DNA of 64,000 nucleotides. It comes from Acidobacteriaceae bacterium KBS 146. GTDB taxonomy: Bacteria > Acidobacteriota > Terriglobia > Terriglobales > Acidobacteriaceae. The translations under genes and the position numbers were made by a program. Below, in pieces: positions 8,219 through 16,365 of the stretch. The notes under the pieces are model-generated. The model was not told the DNA's origin. It searched no databases and saw only the letters and a program-made list of their open reading frames with translations. The stretch lies in NCBI GenBank assembly GCA_000688615.1, contig JHVA01000001.1, positions 2,356,001 through 2,420,000 of the forward strand, given 5' to 3'. How positions within the stretch are numbered: the first letter of the stretch is position 1; each line of letters opens with the position of its first letter.

Positions 8219-9547
8219 ATGACATCTATCCGGAGAACCAGAACCGCTCTTCCCGTGCGTTACCTTCTTGTCTCCTGGCTGTTTGTCCTCAGCTCCGTCG
8301 CCTATCTGGACCGCACCAACATCTCAATCGCCGGGATCCAGATAGGCCACGAGTACAGGATCGACAACACTCATCTCGGCTGGGTCTTCAGCGCCTTCTT
8401 AATTGGATATGCTGTCTTCCAGGTCCCCGCCGGGCTGCTCGCGCATCGTTTTGGCTCGCGACGCCTGCTCACATTCGCCGTTGTGTGGTGGGGTATCTTT
8501 ACGGTCCTCACCACCCTGGTTCCACCCACCATCAGCCACGCGGTCGGCATTCTCATTCTCGTTCGCTTCGCTCTCGGCGCCGGCGAAGCCACCATGTATC
8601 CGGCCGCTAGCCAATTCGTCGAACGCTGGTTCCCCATCTCTGAGCGCGGCAAGGCCAACGGCATCATCTTCGGCGGAGTCGGTGTCGGCTCGGGCTTTAC
8701 CCCTCCCATCGTCACAGCTATCATCCTGCACTTCGGCTGGCGAGCGTCCTTCTGGGTCAGCGCAGTCTGCGGTTTACTCGCCGGTCTCATCTGGTACCTT
8801 GCAGCGCGCGACACTCCTGAGGAACATCTCCGCGTCAGTGAACGAGAACTCGCGCTCATCCAGGCCGGGCGCGGGCCGGACCGCACCTCAGCCGCCGCGA
8901 AGCACAGCGTCCCTTGGCGCCGCATCCTTTCCAGTAAAGAGATCATCGCGCTCACTCTGAGCTATCTTGCCTATGGATACGTGGCGTGGGTCTTCTTCGG
9001 CTGGTTCTACATCTACCTCGCCCAGGCTCGCGGCCTCAATCTCAAGACCAGCGCCGTCTACTCCATCCTTCCCTTTGTCGGCATGACCATCGGAGCCATG
9101 GGAGGCGGCATCGCCAGTGACTGGCTGGTGCAGCGCTTCAGCCTTCGCGTCGGGCGCTGCATCCTTCCCTTCTTCGCCATGGCCACAACGTCGGCGCTGC
9201 TCGTCGTCGGCTCACGTGCGGAGCAGGCAAGAACAGCGGGTATCGTCCTCGCGCTCGGCGCCGGCGTCCTCTACATTGCGCAGAGTTGTTTCTGGGCCAT
9301 CACCGCCGACTTCGCGGGCGAATACGCCGGGCTTGTGTCTGGAATCATGAACATGGGCGCACAGATCGGCGGCGCCTTCGCAACCTCCCTCACGCCCTTC
9401 CTCGCCGCCCGTCTTGGATGGCAGGCGGCATTCTTCACCGCCTCTGGACTCGCTGTCATTGGCGCACTTGCCTGGCTGCTCGTAGACCCACGCAAAAGCC
9501 TCGTCTCCGGCACAACTGTTCCCAAACCATCGCTGCAGGAAAGCTAG
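8219..9547 (+). CDS. MFS transporter, anion:cation symporter (ExuT/GudP-like)
   Basis: A 442-residue twelve-helix carrier. The first helix region has VAYLDRTNISIA, the signature of the ACS family that moves hexuronates, glucarate, galactonate and phthalate-like acids. Helix 4-5 elements (LGAGEATMYPAASQFVERWFP then ERGKANGIIFGG, followed by GWRASFWV) also match. Together with the galactonate-dehydratase-like enzyme upstream, this supports uptake of a sugar acid across the inner membrane. The start ATG at 8219 follows GAAGG at a short spacing. Its TAG stop overlaps the stop of the convergent SDR gene inside a shared CTAG. Confidence 0.88.
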   Translation: MTSIRRTRTALPVRYLLVSWLFVLSSVAYLDRTNISIAGIQIGHEYRIDNTHLGWVFSAFLIGYAVFQVPAGLLAHRFGSRRLLTFAVVWWGIFTVLTTLVPPTISHAVGILILVRFALGAGEATMYPAASQFVERWFPISERGKANGIIFGGVGVGSGFTPPIVTAIILHFGWRASFWVSAVCGLLAGLIWYLAARDTPEEHLRVSERELALIQAGRGPDRTSAAAKHSVPWRRILSSKEIIALTLSYLAYGYVAWVFFGWFYIYLAQARGLNLKTSAVYSILPFVGMTIGAMGGGIASDWLVQRFSLRVGRCILPFFAMATTSALLVVGSRAEQARTAGIVLALGAGVLYIAQSCFWAITADFAGEYAGLVSGIMNMGAQIGGAFATSLTPFLAARLGWQAAFFTASGLAVIGALAWLLVDPRKSLVSGTTVPKPSLQES

Positions 9548-10296
9548 TAGGTCGCCCGACCGCCGCTCAAGTCAAATACCGCACCCGTCGTAAACGAATT
9601 TTCTTCCGAGACGAGCCATGCCACCATCGCGCTCACTTCTTCTGTTTTCAGGAATCGCCCGCGCGGGATCTTCGAAAGCATGAAATCAATGTGTTCCTGG
9701 CTTAGCTGGTCGAAGATGCGGGTCTTTGCCGCTGCGGGGGTGATACAGTTCACGGCGATGTTGTAGGTCGCCGTCTCCTTTCCGAGCGACTTCGTCAATG
9801 CAATCACTCCGGCCTTCGATGCGCTGTAACCGGATGCGGTCGGATTCCCTTCCTTGCCCGCAATCGAGGAGATGTTCACGATGCGGCCGTAGTTGCGTTC
9901 GATCATGCCTGGAACGACTGCGCGACAACACAGGAAGACCCCGGTGAGATTGATCTCCATCACGTGGCGCCACGCGTCGATGGGATACTCCCATGTCTTG
10001 AAATTAGGCCCCGCAATCCCGGCACTGGCCACCAGGATGTCGATCGCGCCATGCCGCTCGGTCGTCTGCGCCACCGCGGCCTCAACGTCCGCCGCGTCCA
10101 CAACATCCACAACCCGTGTTGTTACGGTGCCGACTTGCTCCAGATTTTTTGAGGCATGTTGCAGCTCCGCCGTGTCCCTGTCCCACAGAGAAACCGATGC
10201 GCCTGATGCTAATAAGCGCTCTGCAATTGCAAAACCAAGGCCTTGCGCACCGCCTGTGATGACTGCATGACGTCCGTTCAGATCGATATGATTCAC
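9544..10296 (-). CDS. SDR-family NAD(P)-dependent dehydrogenase
   Basis: A 250-residue classical short-chain dehydrogenase. It has the TGGAQGLG cofactor motif near residue 14, VASAGIAG (the NAG position), and the SxxxYxxxK catalytic set in NISSIAGKEG...GYSASKAG. The D of LWDRD at the end of strand 2 suggests NAD rather than NADP preference. Such enzymes oxidise sugar or hydroxy-acid alcohols; in this setting it may oxidise the substrate or product of the neighbouring dehydratase. The start is GTG at 10296, supported by GGAG six bases upstream. It is transcribed toward the MFS gene and overlaps its end by four bases. Confidence 0.9.
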   Translation of the reverse strand: MNHIDLNGRHAVITGGAQGLGFAIAERLLASGASVSLWDRDTAELQHASKNLEQVGTVTTRVVDVVDAADVEAAVAQTTERHGAIDILVASAGIAGPNFKTWEYPIDAWRHVMEINLTGVFLCCRAVVPGMIERNYGRIVNISSIAGKEGNPTASGYSASKAGVIALTKSLGKETATYNIAVNCITPAAAKTRIFDQLSQEHIDFMLSKIPRGRFLKTEEVSAMVAWLVSEENSFTTGAVFDLSGGRATY

Positions 10297-10434
10297 ACCT
10301 ATCTCCGCGCAATAGTTATAACGCAGATTGATTTACCAAGGTAGGAATAAAGACACCCTAAGAAGGGATAGTTTCCTCGGTTCCAGGCCAATCAAAGCCC
10401 TAAGGAGCAGACCTAACGGGAAGGCACTTCGCTT

Positions 10435-13400
10435 TTAGTGGAAATCATGAGATCGAATATCGAGAGCTTTATCCGAGAGAGGTATTAGCCGCATTGCCTT
10501 TACATGGATCACTTCATCCTGATTCTGAAGCATTCCTTCGACCAGCAAAAACTTGCTCCGAGTAACTACCAGCCGGTCTTTGTCGTAAAGATCGGGAGAG
10601 ATGACAATGTTGGCAATCCCGGTCTCATCCTCCATCGAAATAAAGATGAATCCCTTTGCAGTACCGGGACGCTGACGGGCAATAACACACCCTGCTGTTC
10701 GGACAAATTCTCCGCTCCTGCAGTTCCTTAGGTCCGCAGCCGATTGAATTCCTTGCGGACGAAGTTCTGAACGGCGATAGAACATCGGATGTTTATCCAC
10801 GGTGATGCCTGTTCCGACATAATCCGCGGCCAGGCGTTCATCAACGGTCATTTGCCGCAGAGGCAATGTATCGGACTCTTCTCTCAAAGAGTCGCTATTC
10901 TGCCGGAGGAGTGGACCTTCAAATTTTCCAGCCCGCTCGATTTGCCATAAAGCATCGCGTCGATGCTCGATTTTTCCGACCCAGTTAAGTGCACCGATCT
11001 GAGCTAACGCTGTAAGGTCCTTCTTTCTAAGGAGTGGAACACGCCGAACAAGGCCTTCCACGGAGCAGAATTTTCCATGTTGTTGGCGTGAAAGCACTAG
11101 CGCTTTTGCTGAGCTCTTGCTTAGGCTCTTCACATAACAAAGACCAAGGCGAAGAGAGAGCGTTCCATCATTCTCCTGCTCGATTGTGCAGGGCCAATTC
11201 GATCGTTGCAAATCAATTGGCTTCACTCGAAGACCCTGTCGTTGCGCGTCTTTTACGATAACCGCAGGACTATAAAACCCCATCGGCTGGTTGTTCAAAA
11301 TTGCACAGGTAAAGGCGGCAAGATATTTAACCTTTATGTAGGCAGAGGCATACGCAATCAGTGCGAATGAAGCAGCATGGGATTCAGGAAATCCATAAAG
11401 GGCAAAAGAGGTGATATTTTGCACGATGATATCTTGTGCTTTTGTTTCAATGCCGTTAGCCGTCATACCCGATCGAAGTTTTCCTTCAAGATTCTTCATT
11501 CGGCCCCATGAGCGTCGCATACCTACTGCACGACGCAACTCGTCGGCTTCTGCGCCAGAAAAATTGGCTACGATCATAGCCATGCGCAGCAACTGCTCTT
11601 GAAACAAAGGGACACCAAGAGTGCGCTCCAGCACAGGCTTCAAAGAATCGTGAAGATACGTTGGTTTTTCCTTCTTCTGCCGCCGCCGGATATAAGGATT
11701 CATCATGTCACCGACGATGGGGCCAGGACGAATAATTGCTACCTGCACAACCAAGTCATAAAACCTCTCCGGCTTGTTACGCGGCAGCGAGGCCATCTGC
11801 GCCCGGCTTTCAATCTGAAACATTCCGATTGTGTCCGCCTTTTGTAAAACTTTGTAGACCTCATCGTCTTCCGGCAATTGCGCGAGGTCAATTTTGTCTC
11901 CGTAGTGCTCCGGGATGAGTTCCAGACAATCCTCAAGCACTGCCATCATTCCAAGGCCTAGTAGATCAACCTTAATAATGCCGAGATCGGCACAATCTTC
12001 TTTATCCCATTGAACAACATGCCTGTTTGGCATCGAAGACCGTTCTAGTGGCACTATCTTATTTAGTTGCCCTTGGCAGATCACCATCCCTCCACTGTGT
12101 TGCCCAAGATGGCGCGGCAAGCCCTGAATTCGCATCGATAGTTCTAAATACCTGGCGATGCGTGGATGCTGGATGTCGAAACCGGCGTGTTGAAATGAAT
12201 GAGCCATCGTGTCCGTTTTACCGCGCCACTCCCACTGGCCAACGAGGTTGGACAGGCGTGCGAGTGTATCCTCATCGAAACTGAGAGCTTTTCCCACTTC
12301 CCTAGCAGCGGATTTGTTGCGGTAAGTAATAACATTCGCAGTCATGGCTGCACCAAGCTCACCATACCGCGTATACACATGTTGAATAGCTTGCTCTCGT
12401 TTGCCTTCCGAAGGAAGGTCAAGATCAATGTCAGGCCATTCGTTTCGGCTCTCGCTCAGAAAGCGCTCAAACAATAAATCCATGCCGATGGGGTCGACTG
12501 CAGTAATTTCGAGTGCATAGCAGACGACAGAGTTTGCTGCACTACCTCGCCCTTGCACCAAGATGCCATTTTGTTTGCAAAATCGAACAATATCCCAAAC
12601 TATAAGGAAATAGCCCGAAAATCCAAGTTTCTCGATGATGGCGAGCTCGTTTTCGGCTTGCTTTTTCGCTCTTACCAGTAGAGCTCGATCATTCTTTTGC
12701 CCGAATCTCCGCAAGATCCCTTCTGCTACCCGCTTGCGCAGAAAACTATTCATGGTATCTTCCTCAGGCACTGGGTAGCGGGGAAACTCGTAACCCAGCT
12801 CGCTCAATTCAAAGCTGATGCGTGAAGAAAGAACTGCAGTATTCTCAATAGCCCTGGGCACATCATGGAAGAGCGAAGCCATTTCGAGAGGGCTACGCAA
12901 ATGTCGTCTACTATTAATCGCAAGCAATCGTCCTGCGCGATCAAGCTCAACGTGATGCCGGATCGCAGAGAACAGATCCTGAATATCACGTTCACGTGCT
13001 GTGGCATAACGAACGCCATTTGTTGCAATAAGTGGTAGTCCTAGAGACCGAGCAATGCGAATTGCGGCCTGATTTCTCCACTCCTCCTCGCGTTCTTGAT
13101 GGCGTTGGAGTTCAACATAAACGTTATCTTTACCAAAAATGTGGAGCAACCGTTCGACGACCCTACGGCCCTCTTCTTCGCCGCCCCGGCTCAACGCAGA
13201 GGAGAGAGGCCCTTCATCGCCTCCTGTGAGACAGATCAAGCCAGAAGCATATTGCTGAAGATCGTCGACCGTCGCAGCTCCAGTAACCTTGGTAATGTCT
13301 CGCATCTTGAACTGTGTAATAAGTTGACAGAGGTTTTGATAGCCTTCGCGTGATTCGCAGAGAAGAGGCAAGCGCGTCGGTTCGCTTTTGTATCGATGGG

Positions 13401-13653
13401 GTAGCCAGGACGGAGGAGCTAAGCGCGCGCCAAAGCTGGATACGGAGATCTCTGCGCCAATATGCGGGCGAATATTATTTCGTTTACCGCTGGTATGGAA
13501 CCGAGCCGAACCGTAGAGGCCATTGTGATCCAGTAACGCCACTGCTGGAATTTCTAACTCGCAAGCACGTTCGATGAGGCTCTCTGGCTGCGACGCCCCT
13601 TGAAGAAAGCTGAAGGCGCTGGCAGCATGCAGTTCGACATATTGACTAGTCAT
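10435..13653 (-). CDS. dnaE2: Error-prone DNA polymerase III alpha subunit (DnaE2/ImuC)
   Basis: A 1072-residue C-family translesion polymerase, the catalytic unit of the ImuA-ImuB-DnaE2 mutasome. The order is a PHP domain (about 1-210, starting YVELHAASAFSFLQGAS), the polymerase core with GRGSAANSVVCYALE (about 370) and PDIDLDLPSE (about 407, the catalytic aspartates), the fingers with PGPIVGDMMNPYIRRR, then HhH segments and a C-terminal OB fold with GFIFISMEDETGIANIVI. The length fits DnaE2 rather than the longer DnaE1. I place the start at 13653, because that ATG lies within the end of imuB (ATGACTAG), giving an 8-base overlap; a longer reading from 13692 is less likely. Confidence 0.95.
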   Translation of the reverse strand: MTSQYVELHAASAFSFLQGASQPESLIERACELEIPAVALLDHNGLYGSARFHTSGKRNNIRPHIGAEISVSSFGARLAPPSWLPHRYKSEPTRLPLLCESREGYQNLCQLITQFKMRDITKVTGAATVDDLQQYASGLICLTGGDEGPLSSALSRGGEEEGRRVVERLLHIFGKDNVYVELQRHQEREEEWRNQAAIRIARSLGLPLIATNGVRYATARERDIQDLFSAIRHHVELDRAGRLLAINSRRHLRSPLEMASLFHDVPRAIENTAVLSSRISFELSELGYEFPRYPVPEEDTMNSFLRKRVAEGILRRFGQKNDRALLVRAKKQAENELAIIEKLGFSGYFLIVWDIVRFCKQNGILVQGRGSAANSVVCYALEITAVDPIGMDLLFERFLSESRNEWPDIDLDLPSEGKREQAIQHVYTRYGELGAAMTANVITYRNKSAAREVGKALSFDEDTLARLSNLVGQWEWRGKTDTMAHSFQHAGFDIQHPRIARYLELSMRIQGLPRHLGQHSGGMVICQGQLNKIVPLERSSMPNRHVVQWDKEDCADLGIIKVDLLGLGMMAVLEDCLELIPEHYGDKIDLAQLPEDDEVYKVLQKADTIGMFQIESRAQMASLPRNKPERFYDLVVQVAIIRPGPIVGDMMNPYIRRRQKKEKPTYLHDSLKPVLERTLGVPLFQEQLLRMAMIVANFSGAEADELRRAVGMRRSWGRMKNLEGKLRSGMTANGIETKAQDIIVQNITSFALYGFPESHAASFALIAYASAYIKVKYLAAFTCAILNNQPMGFYSPAVIVKDAQRQGLRVKPIDLQRSNWPCTIEQENDGTLSLRLGLCYVKSLSKSSAKALVLSRQQHGKFCSVEGLVRRVPLLRKKDLTALAQIGALNWVGKIEHRRDALWQIERAGKFEGPLLRQNSDSLREESDTLPLRQMTVDERLAADYVGTGITVDKHPMFYRRSELRPQGIQSAADLRNCRSGEFVRTAGCVIARQRPGTAKGFIFISMEDETGIANIVISPDLYDKDRLVVTRSKFLLVEGMLQNQDEVIHVKAMRLIPLSDKALDIRSHDFH

Positions 13654-15157
13654 AGATCGCCACCATGCGCCAATCGCCTTGGATGCAATCATGCATCAGA
13701 CAGCAACACAGAGCTTTCCCGCCCTGTGACCGTGCGATAAGGTCCCATTGTTCGCATTCCCAGTGTCTCGATGTCCACCACTCACCGCTAGCCACCCATG
13801 GACCATAAGCGTGCTCGACCAGATAGTAGTGATCTCTGAAGGTGAATTTTTTAGGCCTCTGACTTCGTACGGTAACGGATGTGAGTTCAGCTGGACGCAC
13901 CATTCGCATGGCCGACCGCAGGGGCCTCGAATCAATTTTGGAAGGCAGCAGCGTCGTAATATGAAAAGACTCCATGCGAAATTCATCTACTTTATTGGTA
14001 TCTTGAAGGACAGGGCTACCGACATTGCCATCGCCCACAATCGATCGAATACGAGCCAGCGTGACATCGAGCCGCGAAGGTTCTGGCAATTGAGGAGAAA
14101 ACAGTCCAAGTTGTATCTTGCTGGTGCGGCCAGGATCGGCTTCGAGCTCAACGCCGAGAATTGCAGCTATGGGCGGGTGAAGCTCTAGATCCAGATGAAG
14201 CAGCTTGAGCCAGATCTGCCGTTCATTCGTTGGCTGTGCAGGACGAACAGTCCGGGAGTGTGAACTCCCTCCTTCAAGGGCCAGCCGAATTGTCAGAGAA
14301 GCAAGCGCGAGAACGCGGGCCGTTGCCCGAAGAATGAGTTGTTCGAGCATGACATTCACCACGAACATCAATGCATCGAGGATCACTACCGGAGATTCCA
14401 ACTCCATGCATTCCTCAAGTGAAAAGACAGGCTCTACTGGTTGGAAGAGGTGCGGCATCTCCCCATGTGCCATTTGGCGAAGACGCTTCCCTTCCTGTCC
14501 CAATCGAGCGATCAATTCTTTTTCAGGAAGCTGTGCTAACGCCGCCAGAGTGTGAATCCCCCACAAGGAAAACTTACCTTTTTGCTCTTCGGTGAGGCCA
14601 AGTACTGCGATAGGCAGCGGGGCAAGTTTAGCTTTCTTTTCGCTAGCCGCGGCAACTTGAATGTGTCGTGCAGGCATGCCTTTGGCAAGCGCGATAGAAG
14701 CATCGAAGTTATCACTAACAGCAACGCAGGCTACTATACCCAAAGTCTTTACGCGCGAGAGTAGTTTTCTAGCCAATGACTCGGCTGGTCCGAACAGCTT
14801 TTCCGTTCCAGCAATATCGATCACACAGAGAAATTCTCCGTCTTCACTACATTGTTCGATACGCGGAGAGAATCCTTCAACACATTCGAGCAAAATTAAT
14901 TTGGCCATTTTCTCTTCGTTCCAGGAACGGCGCAGGATGATGATATTGGAGAAAACCTCAACCTCTGTCTTTGTCATTCCACGCATAAGGCCAAGCGCTT
15001 TCGCTCTCATATTAAGAGACGCCACCTGCTGTAATGGAGGTTCTCCCTGCATGACGACACAGGGTTGATGGTAAAGATCATTTCTCAGACGTAGCAATGC
15101 CTGTGCGGGAAACTCGCGTACGAGTAAAGCCGCATATAGCTGGACAGCTTTGCTCAT
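13646..15157 (-). CDS. imuB: ImuB, catalytically dead Y-family polymerase-like mutasome protein
   Basis: A 503-residue adaptor of the mutasome that links DnaE2 to the replication clamp. Overall it follows Y-family polymerases, but the N-terminal DxD-type motif is replaced by QLYAALLVREF and the SxDE position reads CVIDIAGTEKLFG, so the metal-binding acids are missing, as known for ImuB. About residue 348 is QLGLF, which fits the QLxLF clamp-binding pentapeptide, followed by the family's typical SPQLPEPSRL and GNVGSPVLQDT blocks. Its ATG overlaps the TGA of imuA in ATGA (15157-15154), and its own stop overlaps the dnaE2 start, so the three proteins are translationally coupled. Confidence 0.92.
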   Translation of the reverse strand: MSKAVQLYAALLVREFPAQALLRLRNDLYHQPCVVMQGEPPLQQVASLNMRAKALGLMRGMTKTEVEVFSNIIILRRSWNEEKMAKLILLECVEGFSPRIEQCSEDGEFLCVIDIAGTEKLFGPAESLARKLLSRVKTLGIVACVAVSDNFDASIALAKGMPARHIQVAAASEKKAKLAPLPIAVLGLTEEQKGKFSLWGIHTLAALAQLPEKELIARLGQEGKRLRQMAHGEMPHLFQPVEPVFSLEECMELESPVVILDALMFVVNVMLEQLILRATARVLALASLTIRLALEGGSSHSRTVRPAQPTNERQIWLKLLHLDLELHPPIAAILGVELEADPGRTSKIQLGLFSPQLPEPSRLDVTLARIRSIVGDGNVGSPVLQDTNKVDEFRMESFHITTLLPSKIDSRPLRSAMRMVRPAELTSVTVRSQRPKKFTFRDHYYLVEHAYGPWVASGEWWTSRHWECEQWDLIARSQGGKALCCCLMHDCIQGDWRMVAIYD

Positions 15158-15963
15158 CGCGCACCTGCCCACGCTGGCTGACTTTGCCAATGAGCAGAGT
15201 TTTCTCGTTGAGGTACTGTTCTCAATGGAATTACGTTCGATACATTCGCAGCGAAACGTCTTCGTTCGATTTCAAGATGATGTTCTATCCCTGTAAATAC
15301 CGTCTTCTCATTGAATAGGGCACTCCCTGGATGTAAGCGCAATAGCAATGCTCCGGCACTCTTTGCGCATGGATATGGTGTCAACAACACCAGACTCGCC
15401 TGAGTTCTTTCAACAGCCGCCCGATAACGAAACCATATTGATAGTTCGATCCGCGAGAGATATTCGGGCGGGATCCCTCCCATATCGAGCACAATTATGC
15501 TGAAACCACCACCCTGCAAAAGTAAATCCGTTGCAGCTAAAGCTTGCTCAATCCGTGCCCATGGTTTTGCTCCTCGAACACATAACCTGCTTTTTTGCGC
15601 AATCTGAATTGCTTCGGCTCGCACCCCACATCGCACCCACAAGAGTCGAGGTAGATCAACTCCCGCTGCAGCTGCCGACTCTACATACAACGCATCGTTT
15701 CCATCGATCCACGCGCATACCCTCCCTTCCTGCGTACTACGAGAGACACACGAGAGTGCGAGCGAGGTAAGCCCACTGCTTTCAGCACCAACCATCTCTG
15801 TAATTTCTCCGATAGGTAAACCGCCATCAAGAAGTTCATCTACTTCCGGAACTCCGGTCGGCGCAACGGGCCGAAGGATTCTCTGTGCCGGCGTTAATGC
15901 TGCAGGGATACGGTGGGCAAGTTTGGATTCAATCTGAAGGCGAATTGTTGAGGCAGACAACAT
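15154..15963 (-). CDS. imuA: ImuA, RecA-like mutasome protein with altered Walker A
   Basis: A 269-residue RecA-fold protein and the first gene of the mutasome cassette. The segment after VDELLDGGLPIGEITEMVG corresponds to the RecA core. At residues 59-66 the P-loop reads GAESSGLT where RecA has GPESSGKT, so the nucleotide-binding lysine is a leucine (L65); ATP hydrolysis is therefore doubtful. The Walker B-like strand FSIIVLDMGGI is present. In other bacteria ImuA is needed for damage-induced mutagenesis with ImuB and DnaE2. Upstream lie a plausible promoter and two repeat elements that could be SOS operators. Confidence 0.9.
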   Translation of the reverse strand: MLSASTIRLQIESKLAHRIPAALTPAQRILRPVAPTGVPEVDELLDGGLPIGEITEMVGAESSGLTSLALSCVSRSTQEGRVCAWIDGNDALYVESAAAAGVDLPRLLWVRCGVRAEAIQIAQKSRLCVRGAKPWARIEQALAATDLLLQGGGFSIIVLDMGGIPPEYLSRIELSIWFRYRAAVERTQASLVLLTPYPCAKSAGALLLRLHPGSALFNEKTVFTGIEHHLEIERRRFAANVSNVIPLRTVPQRENSAHWQSQPAWAGAR

Positions 15964-16365
15964 ATTAGTTTTCGCCTTATATTCGCCTTAAATGGCAAGG
16001 ATCGTCAATCATTGCACTATCTAAGGTGCAGGTTCGTCATAACTTATTGAAATTTGACTATCCTCGCCAGCGAGCTCGCGAGATTACATTTTTGGAGTGA
16101 GTTCAAAACGAAATTCTACAGCTGTCGTGTTCCAGCTATCTTGCGAGCATAGTTTCGAACCATACTGCCTTCGTTGGAGTCATTATGCTTCCCTACCAAA
16201 GTCAGGCCCCGTTCTGTGCTCTGTTTTTTTCTAAGCCACGAAACGAAACGAAGACCAGACACTCGTGACGTTTTCCGCTACAAACGTAAAACAATCAGGA
16301 TACAAAGTAGCCTGGCACTACTGTGCCGATATCTCTAAAAGGTCTTGGCTCTAAAAGGAACCTAA
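15964..16365. other. Divergent intergenic region between imuA and the GH92 gene
   Basis: About 400 bp without a gene. The left 70 bp hold the imuA promoter elements described separately. The rest (16031-16365) shows no convincing ORF, hairpin or known operator. AAGGAA at 16355-16360 is the Shine-Dalgarno of the GH92 gene. Confidence 0.6.
15971..16030 (-). promoter_or_regulatory. Candidate damage-inducible promoter of imuA-imuB-dnaE2
   Basis: On the minus strand there is TTGACG (16008-16003), then 18 bp, then GAATAT (15984-15979), a reasonable -35/-10 pair. Just upstream is the dyad TGCAC-N8-GTGCA (16030-16013), close to the TGCNCN4GTGCA LexA site known from Fibrobacter but with a longer spacer. 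TAAGGCGAA is repeated directly at 15990-15982 and 15979-15971, 11 bp apart, overlapping the -10. Either element could bind a repressor; which one, if any, is unknown. Confidence 0.4.
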
